This document shows positions 27,927-40,510 of a DNA stretch of 64,000 nt, piece by piece. The notes beneath the pieces are model-generated. The model worked only from the letters and a program-made list of their open reading frames with translations. It ran no database searches and had not been told where the DNA came from. Both the position numbers and the translations under genes were made by a program. Within the stretch, counting starts at the first letter, position 1; every line of letters starts with the position of its first letter. Origin of the DNA: Mesodorylaimus sp. YZB2_4 (taxonomy: Eukaryota > Nematoda > Enoplea > Dorylaimida > Dorylaimidae); assembly GCA_030248295.1 (NCBI GenBank), contig JASANH010000085.1, forward strand, positions 124,001 through 188,000. Reading direction: 5' to 3'.

Positions 27927-28447
27927 GTGGATGGTAATCGTAAATTGCCGTGGAATAGGTTGATTGGTCGATCGCTTATGCATCTTGCATTTCGATAACC
28001 AGTGCGAGTCTATCGTATCCTCATCGTTAGAGTAGTCGTGCATCCTGTGATCGTAGAGGATTGTCATACGCTTTTGTATTGCATCGTGAAAAAAGAGTAG
28101 ATTGAATTAAAAGAGGGGTGAAGATGATTGTGGTCAAGAGTTTCAATGGAGAGGGAGAGAAAGTTATTTGAACTGTTTTGAATTTCGTACATGTTTTAGA
28201 TAGGTACGATGGAAATAAGCTGAATATTGCAGTTTATCGTCATCACTTCCTTTGCTCTGCATTTTGAATTTCCCGCTTTTGAAAGCACACCATTATGACC
28301 TGGAAATCACCAGCTTACTGTAGGAATTTTGTCCGAGAGCAAGAATGTTGATCGTATCCTCGCAGTTGCCGAAGCGACTGTTCTCTGGTGCTGCTGCATT
28401 CCGTCGGGAAATCAGATTGTTTTTCATGCGATTGAGTTAATAATTTT
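27927..28447. other. Spacer between gpi-1 and FAM69 gene
   Basis: Presumed 3' UTR of the isomerase and promoter of the next gene. I see no repeats or open frames of note. Confidence 0.5.
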
Positions 28448-30263
28448 ATGGGCTTTCGCCAGCTAGCATCAATGAGATGCTACATTTTATTGCTCGCTTT
28501 GTCCATTTTGATCGGGACAATAATTTTCGTTATCTACGACCGATCGTCGGGCGATTCTGGCAGTCGATCAGTTAATGTCACTCATGTTAGTTATGTACTG
28601 GGATCTTTGGTAAGTTTTTTTAAGTCCGGCCTGTTTCCTGGCACTTTATGCTTGCTCGCTGAAAAACATAAACTCTATTTTGAAGCTAGCTGTTTACGTT
28701 GGATATGCGCATAGATGCTCGCAGTGAGATTCGACAGTCTTGTTCTCCGGTCGCTGGGCCTTCAGGACATGGATAGGTCTAGTTTCTAACCCAGAGTGAA
28801 TTAATATTCTAACATTTTTATTTTTAAATTAGTCACCTTTGTCTCTGTTCTTCATGACGCTACATATTGAGGCGGTCACAAAATTTTGGATGTCTTTAAG
28901 CGAAACACCTCGACTTCGACTGATTGGTGGGTGTTCAAAAATAGGATCCTTCTTGTAAGACATCGGAAAACAAGGACTTCGCGCTTTCGTCCTTCAGGCC
29001 ATTACCGTGGGTAGTTCGGTGTCTAACTTCCTTGTTGAGAAGCAGAAATTTGAATCTGAAAGAGAAACATCACACCGTGGGAAACTTGCACGTGGGACGC
29101 CTAGTATAGCTTTCTTGGCAAGTAATCAGCCTGAACCAAATCTTTTTATTGTTTTAGTGCGAACAATACCAAAAAGGCTGGATATCCGGTGATCTTTGCA
29201 ATAGATTATGCTTCAACAGCGAGAACTATACTGTCCTCGAATTCCACGACAGCAACAAGGCCGTCATAGTGATATTGATCGGCGGGCAGAAGCTGGCTTT
29301 GAAGTCGCAGTCGTCGTTGTTCACCGCCTATGATCAATTACCCGACGAGGTGCCGGAGACGGAGTTCTTGGACAAGGTCCTAGAAATGACCAACTTTCAT
29401 TTACAACTCGATTGGCCCAAGTATCGAACAAAGCAGCTGCTGGAATTGATATGGCCCAGTTATCGGAGGACTGAAACTTTGAACGAAGCCGATCGAAGAA
29501 GTCTGTGGGCCTTGGTGAATCAAGAAGAATATTTGACATTCGCTGTTCTCAACTCGGCGAAAGTATTCCCCAAAACGTAAGCCTTGATTAGTGCGTGTGG
29601 GATTCGATCCTGTTTTGTAATTGCCCTGTTTTCCAGAATGGGTACGTGCGGTCACTTTTACGGGGTCGAATACGTTGTTCCGTTCAAAATGGACGCCATG
29701 TTGTATGCCAATATTAAATCAAAGATTCTTCTACATTTGATGGGCACGTTGAAATTGTTCTACGACTTCCTCAACGAGCCACTCCATTGGTGCGATGTGA
29801 AATTTGATAATTTCGGTCTGAGCGCAGATTATCCCAAGCGATTCATGGTCATGGATGCTGATATGGTGTTCACCGATTCACGAATGCAGCATCTGATGGA
29901 AAGTCTTCGGTGCAAATCCGACTCTGATTGTCAATTCTTCGATTGTACGGCGAAATGCATATCGGAGACGGGCCATTGCTCGAAAAGGACCAATGATAAT
30001 GTGGACGTAAGTGCAACTCTTGGAGACCCGCTCTTTACATTTTTGAAATGACGGAATGCCCCTCACAGGAAAGTCCTTCCTCATTATCGTTGGCTTGTCA
30101 TCGCTTTCAGGTATTCTGCAAGAAGCTCGTACACGAACTGTTCGGCCCGTTCTGGTCAAAAGCGAACAAGTTCCTTGCCGCTTGCCACAATACCAATGTG
30201 AATTACACTGAACGTCTGCGTGACCTCCGCTTGGCTTGGGCTTGGTCACTGTACGATATTTAG
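28448..30263 (+). CDS. FAM69/DIPK1 divergent protein-kinase-like protein
   Basis: Type II membrane protein expected in the endoplasmic reticulum or Golgi lumen; family members have a kinase-like fold with a cysteine-rich insert and uncertain activity. Four exons: 28448-28609, 29158-29576, 29637-30006, 30111-30263, in phase. Exon 1 gives a short cytosolic N-terminus and signal anchor (CYILLLALSILIGTIIFVIY). Then comes the FAM69 pattern CEQYQKGWISGDLCNRLC, a strand-like segment ending KLALKSQ (candidate nucleotide-binding Lys), the catalytic-loop counterpart WCDVKFDNFGL, the metal-site counterpart VMDADMVF, and a Cys cluster (CKSDSDCQFFDC). Ends WAWSLYDI. The HRD motif is replaced by WCDVK, as usual in the family. 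It runs tail-to-tail with virilizer, 138 bp from that stop. Confidence 0.82.
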
Positions 30264-30400
30264 TCTTAGTCATATCTTGTTGTGATATTCTATCCGTTTG
30301 TCAAACGAATTTGTTTAAATTTTATGCTACATTTGTGAATGTGCGCACAATGTTTTCAATCAAGTCACGAATAGATCAACCCCAGAAAAACATACGCGTA

Positions 30401-33400
30401 TTACTTTGACGATGCTCTGCGGCGAGAAGACGGCGACTTGCGACTGCTCGATGACCGACTGGTCCTAAAAAGGAGAAGGTACACTATCGGCGGAGCAATC
30501 AGGGTGGTCTAGTACAATAACCACTGATACAGCACGACAGCATCACCACCCACATTCATGTTTACCATGTCAGAACCTCTGTCGATAATAATTGTAAAAG
30601 AATGGCCTACTAGCAAGGAAGAGCAGTTCCCTATTCACTGCCAGCTAGCAGCTCATCAGCGGACTTACTTTCCGTTATGCCGTCCACCGTAACGTTCTCT
30701 CGGTCGATCGTATGCAGTCCTGAAATGAATACAGTTTACACTATGTACCGGCGGGTTCACCAAACTTGTACGTTACCCTCTAGGCCGGTTCAAGCTCATT
30801 CCAGTCGGGGCTCCACTGCCTCCTGGTTTCATCAAGTTACGTCCTAAATTGTAAGAATGACAAACGTTGAACGCGGAAGACCGCACGGCGCGTTACCTCT
30901 GTCATCCATGAGATTAGGCCCTCGATATCGATTGGGTCTTCCCATATTATCTCGATCGCTGCCACCTCGATTCGAACTCAATCGCGAGGTATCTTTCTGC
31001 ATCGGCTGCAACCAGTTTGGCGTTGGCAAAACCATTAATCAAGGAGACACCGCCTTACCTTGCCCATATTCGCATCGGCTCCGTCTTGACCCCCGCTTGG
31101 AGCACTCGAAGAATGCATTGTGTGCTGGGCCATGATAAAGTCATCCACGTGCATACTCGGAGGGCGACTCGTGTTCGGCACCCGATTTCGGAATGGATCA
31201 TTGTTGCGAGTGATAACGCTTCCACGAGGGACACTCCCTCGTCCACGCAGTGGTGCCACTGAAAATGAAACAAGCTAAAAACCAAGTTTCATTCAGCGCC
31301 GACACCATCTTTCATGCCACCTGCTGAAAACTGGCTCGTATCTTACATGACCCAGCTTTGGATCAAACCATAGTTTTTAGCGACTGCCAGCAAAATAAGA
31401 CGGCATCAAAGACATTAACGGTGCCCTATAACCAGGGCACAAAATCAGCCCGTATGCACTACTACCATCCCACGACTGCCACCCCGTACAGAGCAGTAAG
31501 CACTTACCAAACCGTTTCCTCTCGCCCCGACTCGTATTGATAATGCCAGGAATTACTTTCCTAAACCAGCCATAGTCGTGACCCAAAGCATGCACGAACA
31601 CAGCTTGCCATACCTTTTTATCGCTTCAGCCTCCTCCGCTCTTTTCGCCAATATCTTCTCTGCTAATTCTTTAGCCAAGTCCAACTCTGGCAAATACTCA
31701 GTCCGCATGGCCTCGAGATCATAAGAAACCTAAAATCTGAGACTATGCAACAGGCGCTGTCAAAGCCAGCACACAGCTGATCACCCTTTCCGAATCTTGC
31801 TCCTCATCTTCCTCAAACATGTCGACTGGAAACCAGTAATGGACTTGCAATCGGTCTTCCGATGCCTCGTTGCACACGACCCACACCTGACGATTATTGA
31901 ACTGATGCACGGCATCGGGTGCTGGTGGCAACTGAACCTTCTCCTCACTTTGCCCTGCAACGAAAAATGCACCAACTGCAAGCACGCGTTCTTAGACCCA
32001 TGTACTTACATGCCCCCTCGCTCTCTTCCGACACAGCTGACAGCATTGTGATCAAGTTAGTGACATCGTCGTAAAGCGAATACAACGACGAGTCCTCTTC
32101 CATTGCATCCTGAAAAGGAGACAACGATATTACTGATCAGCCTTCACCAATGTTTACCACACATGTTCGAATATGTCCCCTCGAATGAGCCCCCCCCACC
32201 TGGACAGGGTTTGCCTCTGAGAAAATGATTTTACGCAAATCCCTACGTCCCAGACATCTAGCACAGCACTGATACTCATCGTCAGACGTCCTTACCGCCA
32301 ACATGTTCTTCAACTTCACCAAACAGTGGTTCTCATTCGGCGAATCCACTTTCCAATTCAAGAACTTTCTAGCCTCTACCTTCTTCGTACGCAGAGGCAT
32401 ACTCTCCTCGGAAACTTGCAATAATCGGACAAACAACAAGAGGGTGCTCATCGTACTGATGCAGTCCGAACTGTGACCACTAAATTCCTCCAGTAGACGA
32501 TCCAAAAGTGACTGCAAGGCGCTCACCTCAGTTTCTAACGCCCTAAACCAACATCCATTCAGTGCTTGCAGGACGATGAGCCACAGCCTTCTTACCGCGT
32601 GATGCAGTACAAGCCATAGTCGTGTTCGCACAACATCGCAAACATTCTCAAAGCCGGCAAAATGGTGGCGTAACTCTGCGATGGAGTGCGAACGTGTTTG
32701 AGAATGGCACAGCAGATTTCTCGTAGCTGCTGCACATCTGGTAAACGACACGTTAGCTGAAACCGAAAACCATCTTCAAGCCATATCAGCAAAGCACATC
32801 CTCGCCTACCTGTTCTGCGCTCGATCCACTTTGTTCCGATATGAGCATACCGATCTCCTCGTCGCACAACGATTGTAATGTCCCCTAAAAACCCAATGCT
32901 AGACAAGAAAATGCAGTCCACCAGCCAGGTCCCAGGCCCCACGGCTCGTGGCCTGGAGGGTTAGGCGTCCGCCTCTCACTTCAGGGGCACATTTGCCGGC
33001 TAGTGTTTGACTCCCTTCACCCTCAAGTACGCATAGCCGAGTTTGGTGATGTGGTAAAACAAGAACATGAATAGCGTACGTACCACGATCAGTTCCTGAC
33101 ACGTCCCGTGACTTCTCTCAGTCGACGTATGATTCAGAATCGCCAGCAAGTATTGCAGAAGACGACCATAATCACTGTTCTGTTTATCTTTCCTGAAGAG
33201 AAAAGAAATTTACTGACTTCAAACGACGATCAGCACAAAAGCCAAACGCTGGAGCCGCGGTAACTCAGTTAGTTAGTCGTTGGTCCCGCGCATTGCATCA
33301 ACCCTACCCGGGAGGCCTCAGTTCTGTTCGGGCTGAGGACGGCAGTTTAGTAAGCCCGTTCTCAGAGAGGGACCCGGTCTTCTCAGAGAGGGCGACTTAG

Positions 33401-36400
33401 TAAGTCGGTCGCAAGCCTTGCACACCTGGCTCTGGGCGACTCACCCGGTACCGTCAAGTGATGGACGCCGAACCAGACGAGAATCAGGAAGCTGATTCCT
33501 AAACACCAGTCGGGCAGGTCCCTTTCTCCTCGCCCATGATTATCATCCTGGAATGCTAGTGCTGGCACAGGATGCCCTCGTGTGGATGTCCTCCAAGTGG
33601 AGACACACAGAAGGAACCTGCCGTGAGAGCTAGTCACCTCACGGCCCCGCTTATCATATCAGGACTACTGGCCGGCTATGGGCAAAACGGGTTGGTAGAT
33701 ACTGCGACGGCATAGGACCCAAACCTCAAACTTAGAAAAACGAAAGCAAAACCCTTACTTCGATTGCAATAAACTCAAAAAGCACGTTTTGAACGACGAC
33801 TGCGAAGCCATGTACGCCAACAAATTCAAAACACGAGCGAATGCGGGCGTGGCAGGCAAAATAATTTCCCGTCTGACAATGATCGGCGCTTCATCGGGCT
33901 CGTTCGGATTCGATTTCTTCTCAGTTATTTCACAGTTTTCCAAAGCCACATTCACTACCGCTCTGCAAAATATCAATTCAAATATTGGCTAAGCCCCAAC
34001 TAAGTACGTCTTACTTACTTGACAACAACACTCCCGATTTCCCATGATAAATCTGATAATTGCAAGCAGACCCGTCGCAATCCTTGTTGCAATGTGTTCT
34101 GCGTGGAATGGGCAAAGTCTCGTATCAGAGCCTGAATTCGGTCCGCAATCGGCGCTAGCTGCGACGACCACAATCGACGATGAGACAGAACCACCGCTGT
34201 TTCTTGCTGGCTTAGCGACTAAAACTCAGAAAGTATTTTAAAAAGGATCTGCCAAATCAGAACTCCAGCATTCACTCACCTCTTTGGTCGGCAGTGGTAG
34301 CGGCAGGGGTAAAAGCTCGGAGAAAACACTCAATCCGGCCACGTAATGACACGGGGCTTCGCTGGCATACTTCAATACTTCCATGATCATTCGCGTCCAC
34401 AAACTCTTCTCCGTTTCTAAACCAATCAAAGCTCTCATCGCAATTCCCCAAACACACAACTATCGTACTAACCACTCGACAACGAATCTTTTTCTTTCAC
34501 GTCGGGCTGAACAGTCATTTCCGGTTGCGTAAAGGTCAGCAAAGTTGCGACAATTTCTTTTTGCACTATTTGACCCTCCGGTAAAATTCCGAATGATGGA
34601 ACCAAAGTACAACAGACAGTATACAATTTCAATATTGGAACCACCGGCGACAAGTCTTTGAACTAGAACGGAAGACATTTGGTCAGAAAACGAATATGTG
34701 TCTCCCACCCGTCAAGTGCATGTATTTGCTTGGGCGAGGAGAAAATTCGACCTCGATAAGAGCCCGCCGGACCCGGCCTAGCGGGTTCAGCGTCTACGTT
34801 GTCTCCTTACCGACGGAAGTTCGACTCAGGGCCAGGTAAATCATTTTGTGTACTTGTCCCTCCCTCATCCCCCAGTGCGGTTACTTTGCCAAACATAAAC
34901 ACGAACTCACCTCGTGCCCTCGACAGTGGATCAAGTACGACAAACAGCTCCGGATCAAAGTGATGGCCGGAATTACGCAGACGTAGAACATATGCCCATG
35001 CTTGTTGTTCAGACTGATGCCTTGCTGCCAATTGAGCAAATGCGAATCGGCCAATTTCTAGAGAAGGACAAAAGTGATTTTAGACACGAAACACCGAATC
35101 TAATACGTACTTCAATCAACTGCAACAAGGGCGCAATGACGTCGTGATGATGCAACTGCACTAATGCGTACTTATAACGCAGTTCGCACGGCATTTCTGA
35201 AAAGAAAGCACAAAGTAAAGCCAAAATAAGCAGCCGGTTAGTGGAGACTAAAAAAGATTGAGCGCTGACTAACCACTTGTGGGCGAGTTCTGAATGCCGG
35301 AGCGGTAATTCGAAACTTCCGCGTAATTTTTTGAAATAAACACAATAACAAAGGATGATTCGCTCGTTTTGTTTACTGAGATACTTGAAAAGTTTTAGCT
35401 GGCCCAAGCCCGGATGGGGTGCCCCTCGCCTACGCCCATACATGGACTGGACACAGCTTACCTAAATCCTCGTGACTGAATGGCTCGACGGCGATGTGTT
35501 GCGTCAAACGCAAGACAGTTATCAGTTCTTTTGGTATACGGGGTACGATGCTTTCATTTTGTACGAGTGTTTTGATCCTCGCCGATAAATACTCGATCGA
35601 CTCGAACGTAAATCCAGGCAGCTTTCGCAACGGCTCCACCCATTGTTTGACTTCGGCGATTTTGGACGTCACCTCTAAAACTAAGAGCTCCAATCCCGCG
35701 ACCCTGTTCTTTGTACAATGCAAGGTACCCTGGGAACTAATAGCCAATAACCTTTCCTGGAACGCTTTCAAATATTCCACCGATTCGGCGTGTCTTAAAA
35801 CTAGCAACAATAATTCCGATGCATAGCCAGCGCAAGCGGATTTTCGAATTCTATTGTCCCATTCAGCATCGCCTACAAATTTAATTTTACAAATATGTAA
35901 ATTAAACCAAAATACTTGCACTTACCCGTCAGTTCAATGAACGGCAGCACTGCTCCCAGATTATTCTCCCACGTAAGCACACGAACAACGGCCTTGGCAC
36001 CTTTCCGATCATTGTTCTGGTCCAGAGTCAAAGCGTAGAATGATTGCAGAGTAGTCAACGCCAGAGGATTGTCCACTTCCGTTCTCCCAGTATCGGAATG
36101 GTGAAAACGCATCAGTTCATCCACGTATTGTAAAGCTTGCAGATGGTACGTCATGTCCAAGGCCAGCTCTTGCATCAAGCTGCTGCTCTCTTCTTCCGAC
36201 ATTTCGTCCTGCTAAGACGGACAAATAAATTAGCCAAGTTCAGGAAAACCGAATGCTAAATATCAATCTCACAGGTTTTTGCAGCAACAATTGCAAGATC
36301 TCTTGCACCACTTCCGTTTGAGAGGTCAAGTAGACTAAACCCGAACACTTGGTCAAAAGGCAAGTAAGTAATCGATGAATGGCACTGACGATACGCGACT

Positions 36401-37994
36401 CGCTGCCCGTTGACCAGTGGGACAAGAATAAGTACACACTTGGTAATAGGTGGCTAAATAACGATGAGGTGAGAAATCTCAAAACGCCTGAGGAAAAGTG
36501 ACTTACGCCCGGTTGAACATTCCGTAGACAGCTGAATAAGTGTCTGGTGATGGGTGTGACCGCATGAACATCGCTGTCGTAGGCAACGAGCGAGGTGGCT
36601 GAGCCTAGAAATAATGAGCTTTCTCGTGAGAAGTGTCGCTAAAACTGCAACCATCCGACAGGCGGGTCTGGGTGGGAGAGAATGTGACCGACCGAAGTCG
36701 GTATGAGTAAGGCGAGTCCAGGACTACACCCGCGGCTGAAACATCAACCAGAGGTGTGAGTCTCGCACTCGCCGCCCTATGGATGACGAGGGACAAAAGG
36801 CAATTCAATTCGCTACCCACCAAAAGCTCATTGGCATTCTTGTAGAAATCAGTAATTCGAATTAGATTCTCGCACAGTGATCCAATCTCATCTTCGCTTA
36901 AAATCGCTTCGGCATTTGACGACACGCTGTCTTCCTCGTCGTCATTCATCGACGATGCGTCGACACTCTGCGAATTCACAGCCAATCTGAACAGAAAACA
37001 AAATGGAAGACATGTTGAACGAGTCAAACGCACAACTTACTTGTTCGCCAAATCGAACACACTTTTCAAAGACTGGTGCAATACGATTTTCCTCATCAAA
37101 GTATGAGCCGCTACTATCACTCTGCTCGACTATAAAATGAAAATCTATAAAAGGCATCAAGAAGTAAGCAGGTCGATTTTACCCTTTTTTGAAGAATAAA
37201 ACGAATCACCCGTTGACAAGGTGTAGGACACGGGGCCTCGACTGGTGCAGGCGATTTCAGCAAAAACGAATCAATTCCATTGCCGAAAAATATAGACGCA
37301 TCCAATGCTTTGAAAATTTGCAACATTACTGGCAATGATGTGGTTTCCTCTTCGAGTAAATCGAGCAGCCTATGTTGGATATCCGCTTTCTGAAAAGACG
37401 AGAAAGAATTAGAATTATCTATATGCGCCATGAAAAATCCCAATAAGAACCAGTAAGAAACACGTTTGTGAGCCATCAAAATAAACACTCTGGACAACAT
37501 ACGCATAGCTTGGCCACCACGGATTTATTTGTTTGAAACAAAGCAGCGGCCAAACGAATCCCGGCTTTTAAATGACGAACAGGAAAAACATTGGATTGTT
37601 GCGAAGCTTTCTCGACATCCAAACCGTCCAGCGTGCACAAAATTAATTCATCGATAATTTCTAAAAAGTTATTCACTATAAAACACTAAACACGACGAGG
37701 AATAGGCCAAAGAATCGGATATACAGTAAAAAACAAGCCTGAACAGACCTGACTGGCGCAGATACTGAATAATGTAAGGAAGGCCGGTGTTGATCAGACT
37801 GCAGATCTCCTCGACAGAATTAATCCAACTAAGAAACAAATAAAAATTATATTTGGATAGCTAAATTCCCGTAACCCAGAAATTATCTATGATTGGGCCT
37901 ACATTTCATCGTATGTATCCGTTTTGCAAGACTCGACCAAGGATAAAAGTTTTTCGGCCGAATCGACAATATTCTGATCTCGGTCAGACGCCAT
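30401..37994 (-). CDS. Virilizer (VIRMA/KIAA1429) C-terminal part as a separate gene
   Basis: Virilizer is the large scaffold of the nuclear m6A writer complex (with WTAP, METTL3/14). This gene holds only the part after the N-terminal VIR domain. First exons, phased: 37994-37903 (MASDRDQNIVDSAEKL), 37828-37749, 37675-37503, 37389-37183, 37129-37041, then a chain of helical-repeat exons to the stop at 30401. Middle borders are only approximate. Matches to animal virilizer along the chain: RHLKAGIRLA, HRLLDLLEEETTSLP, FSELLPLPLPLPT, AMLCEHDYGLY, and near the end an RG-rich exon with NTSRPPSMHVDDF. The tail is RS-rich (RTSRSSSSRKSPSSRR). A strong acceptor (ATTTTTTCAG) lies 7 nt before the ATG and the frame stays open through it. 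Introns carry SINE-like and other repeats around 32936-33720. Identity is firm. Confidence 0.85.
32936..33075 (+). repeat. SINE-like element in virilizer intron
   Basis: Begins GGCTCGTGGCCTGGAGGGTT, then CCGCCTCTCAC as in the copy at 26887, with a degenerate B box (GTTTGACTCC) followed by CTTCACCCTCAAGTACGCAT and a 3' part (TTGGTGATGTGGTAAAACAA) that recurs inverted at 45960-46000. Confidence 0.6.
33250..33480. repeat. Second dispersed repeat in virilizer intron
   Basis: A GC-richer insert beginning near GCCGCGGTAACTCAGTTAG. It contains GACTCACCCGGTACCGTC (near 33440), which closely matches GATTCGCACGGTACCGTC (near 50150) in a TFIIS intron. No B box was seen, so its class is unclear. Confidence 0.4.
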
Positions 37995-38384
37995 GGTCAA
38001 TCTGAAAAAATATCGATAATCTAACCGAAAGATCAGATCGGAAAAATTGATCGGGCTCTCGATCTGGCACATCGGTAGACGGTGGTAGCCAAGTATTCCT
38101 CACCCCTTGAAAACAAAATTTTAATGAATACCAACCGCAGTTTGTTTCATGGATACAGTGTATCCATGGTTTGCTCATTCTTACCAAAAATTTCTAATAG
38201 TATCAATCAATTTGTTAATTTACTTTCAGTTATGCTCTTTGTTTTTTTCATAAGTAGAAATAACGAGGTTTTAGCTGGTGCGTAATAATGCTTTAGCGTC
38301 TCGTTGTCTGCTAAGGGCGGGAAGAGTTTATATTTTAAATTTCGGCTTTCGTTTTCTTCGATCTTTAGCGAAAAGTGAGTGGGA
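37995..38384. promoter_or_regulatory. Head-to-head spacer between the two virilizer genes
   Basis: 390 bp between the two start codons, presumably acting as a bidirectional promoter. Splice-acceptor-like sites lie 7 nt before the minus-strand ATG and 16 nt before the plus-strand ATG (CTTCGATCTTTAG). A 21-bp palindrome sits in the middle. No TATA element was identified. Confidence 0.5.
38148..38168. repeat. 21-bp palindrome (10-1-10)
   Basis: CATGGATACA, a single G, then TGTATCCATG: perfect inverted arms within the divergent virilizer spacer, near the presumed left inversion breakpoint. Confidence 0.85.
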
Positions 38385-40510
38385 ATGGCGAAGTTACTTT
38401 TTGTCAACACTTTTTGTCATGATCTCGTCGAAGTACGTTTTCAACAACTTAAAAACTTAAAAATTTTGCTCTCAAATTCAAGGCAACTACAGTAGTAGCC
38501 TACTTTTAGGATTTCAATATCGATTTCGTGAAATTTTCATCAGGCGCTCTTGCAACTGTTCGCGAAATTCGAATAATTCCGGGTGGTGCTAGAATTCCAG
38601 TTGCGGAGGCGCCTCAGAGGCAAGGGTAAGGTCGGAATTGTAACATTACGGTTTATATTGTTTCTGGGTAATCATGTGTGCTAAAGTTGGTGACCCAGTT
38701 GAAGCCTGTTTCCAAACGTTTATTTTCAGGTTGACGGCACCGAACTCGTTTAGTTTGGAGGTGTTCGCGAAGAATTCAAAGCGCTCAGACGCGTCCGTTT
38801 TTGAGAGAATCGCCATGTAAGTTCTGTAGTGCTTTGCGAAAACCTGTTTTGAAATATTTAGTTTTCGTTAAGCTTTGAATATCACTTTGATTCGGACATT
38901 CGGTTTCAAATACCAGCCTCCTACACAACAGATGGAATTTTATTCAAAGGAAAATACACCGCGTTGACGGTTGCCATTTACGGTGATCTGGTATCGGGAG
39001 ATGCGGGACCTGACATTACTCAGCAACCTGTTACGTCGGCAATACCTTCTCTCGGCGCTATGAATCAAAACGCAGCAGCATTATCCTTGGCGTCTGCCGT
39101 ATCAGCAGTGGGCACTTTCACGCCATCACCATCAGATGCTGGGCCCGGTCTTTTGGCCACGGCTCCCAGTGTCTTCGCGCAACAGCCGCCGACTCAAATT
39201 TTGACTGTGGGCACACCGATACCGACATGGGTTGGCCCGCCGCCGGCGACAGTACCACCTGTGTTGCATATGGCACCACCACCGACCTTCAATCCGCTGG
39301 TCCCGCCTCCCATTTCAGTCATTCCCCCTTATCCGCCAGCAGCCCCGAATACCGGCGCCCCTCCGACCAGCGTGGTCGACTATCGTATACAGCCGCACAC
39401 AAGCGGGGGTGTCATGGTCCACGTGCCGTTTGATCCAACTAGACCACCACCCAATTTCACTCCACAACATTCGCCGCAGCTCATGGCTCAAATTTCGCCA
39501 TCGGAAAAACGTTCGCCACAAATGCACAGTTCGTCGAGGCGACACGAGCATTCATCGAAGATGAAGAGATACGAGACGAATGAAACGACAAGGGGCCAGC
39601 CGATGGAGGGTAAACCGATCGAAACGATTGGCACTGTCAAAGCGGTCGTGTCATCAGTATCACCAGTCAATCTGCGATCAAGTGTCTCAATACCGGACGA
39701 GATTCAGCTCGAAGAGGGTGGTAAGCTATTGTGGCTGACATCGTTCAGGGGTCCTATCCTAGCATTCACTCATGTCGCATTTTGATCATTCTTTACTCTT
39801 TGATCATATTGTACCATTGGTACCAGTTATTGGGGTATACTAGCTTGATTATATTATTAGCATTACATGATGCTTCCCTTTCAGAATACGCTGGTTCCGA
39901 GGGCGAGAGTTTGGAAAAATTCGATTTGGAAAATATCAGCGAAGAAGAATTCGAGTTTGACGACGCTATGGTATGTTTCTGCCTGCTTGGTTCTGAAATC
40001 GTTGCGACCCTCCTTCTCCTTGTAGGCAGCTCAAATGAACGACAATGACTTGCAAGAAGATCTGTTGATCAATGTGCGCTTCAATCCTTACAAATTCACG
40101 TTGGCACCGCTAAAGGTAACGGATTGGTTTACGTGTGTGTGGGCATGGCGGTGGGGCTTATCTCCCTGTCCTATCCGTGGGGTCTCATAGTCAAGCAATT
40201 TTACCCTTACCCCTATCGGTAAGAGAGGATGGATTCAGAGTATGTATTTCAGCCAGTCATCGCTAGAGGGTCCCGTTGTCGCAGGTTTTTGTAAAAAGTA
40301 GCGAAAAATACAGTTTTTCGTCAAGAATTTAAATTTTAAAGGAAATTCGCATTGCAAATTACCCCGTCCCTTAGTATCCAGACCCTTCCCACTCGTGGTA
40401 CGTAGTAGAACCGGAATCAACACACTTTATTTCAGTTTTTCAAAGATCCGAGCCTATCGCAGTTTGAGGCTGAAATGTTGGCGTACACGAAGAAGAGTCT
40501 TCATGCTTAA
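38385..40510 (+). CDS. Virilizer (VIRMA/KIAA1429) N-terminal part as a separate gene
   Basis: Seven phased exons: 38385-38432, 38510-38625, 38730-38816, 38873-39720, 39885-39970, 40026-40115, 40436-40510; 449 residues. Residues about 1-130 match the N-terminal VIR domain of animal virilizer: MAKLLFVNTF, VREIRIIPGGARIP, NSFSLEVF, TTDGILFKGKYTALTVAIYG. A Pro/Ala-rich linker follows, then a Ser/Lys/Arg segment, then an acidic stretch (NISEEEFEFDDAM) and a last block (NVRFNPYKFTLAPLKFF) corresponding to the segment just before the helical repeats of the single-chain protein. The last exon ends KKSLHA with a stop. In insects and vertebrates the chain would continue into what is here the minus-strand gene. 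The N-terminal part alone could still recruit partners of the writer complex. Confidence 0.85.

Noticed and set aside
30401..40510. Two unrelated genes sharing a bidirectional promoter
   Set aside because: Both match virilizer, in complementary segments that meet at the same point of the single-chain protein.
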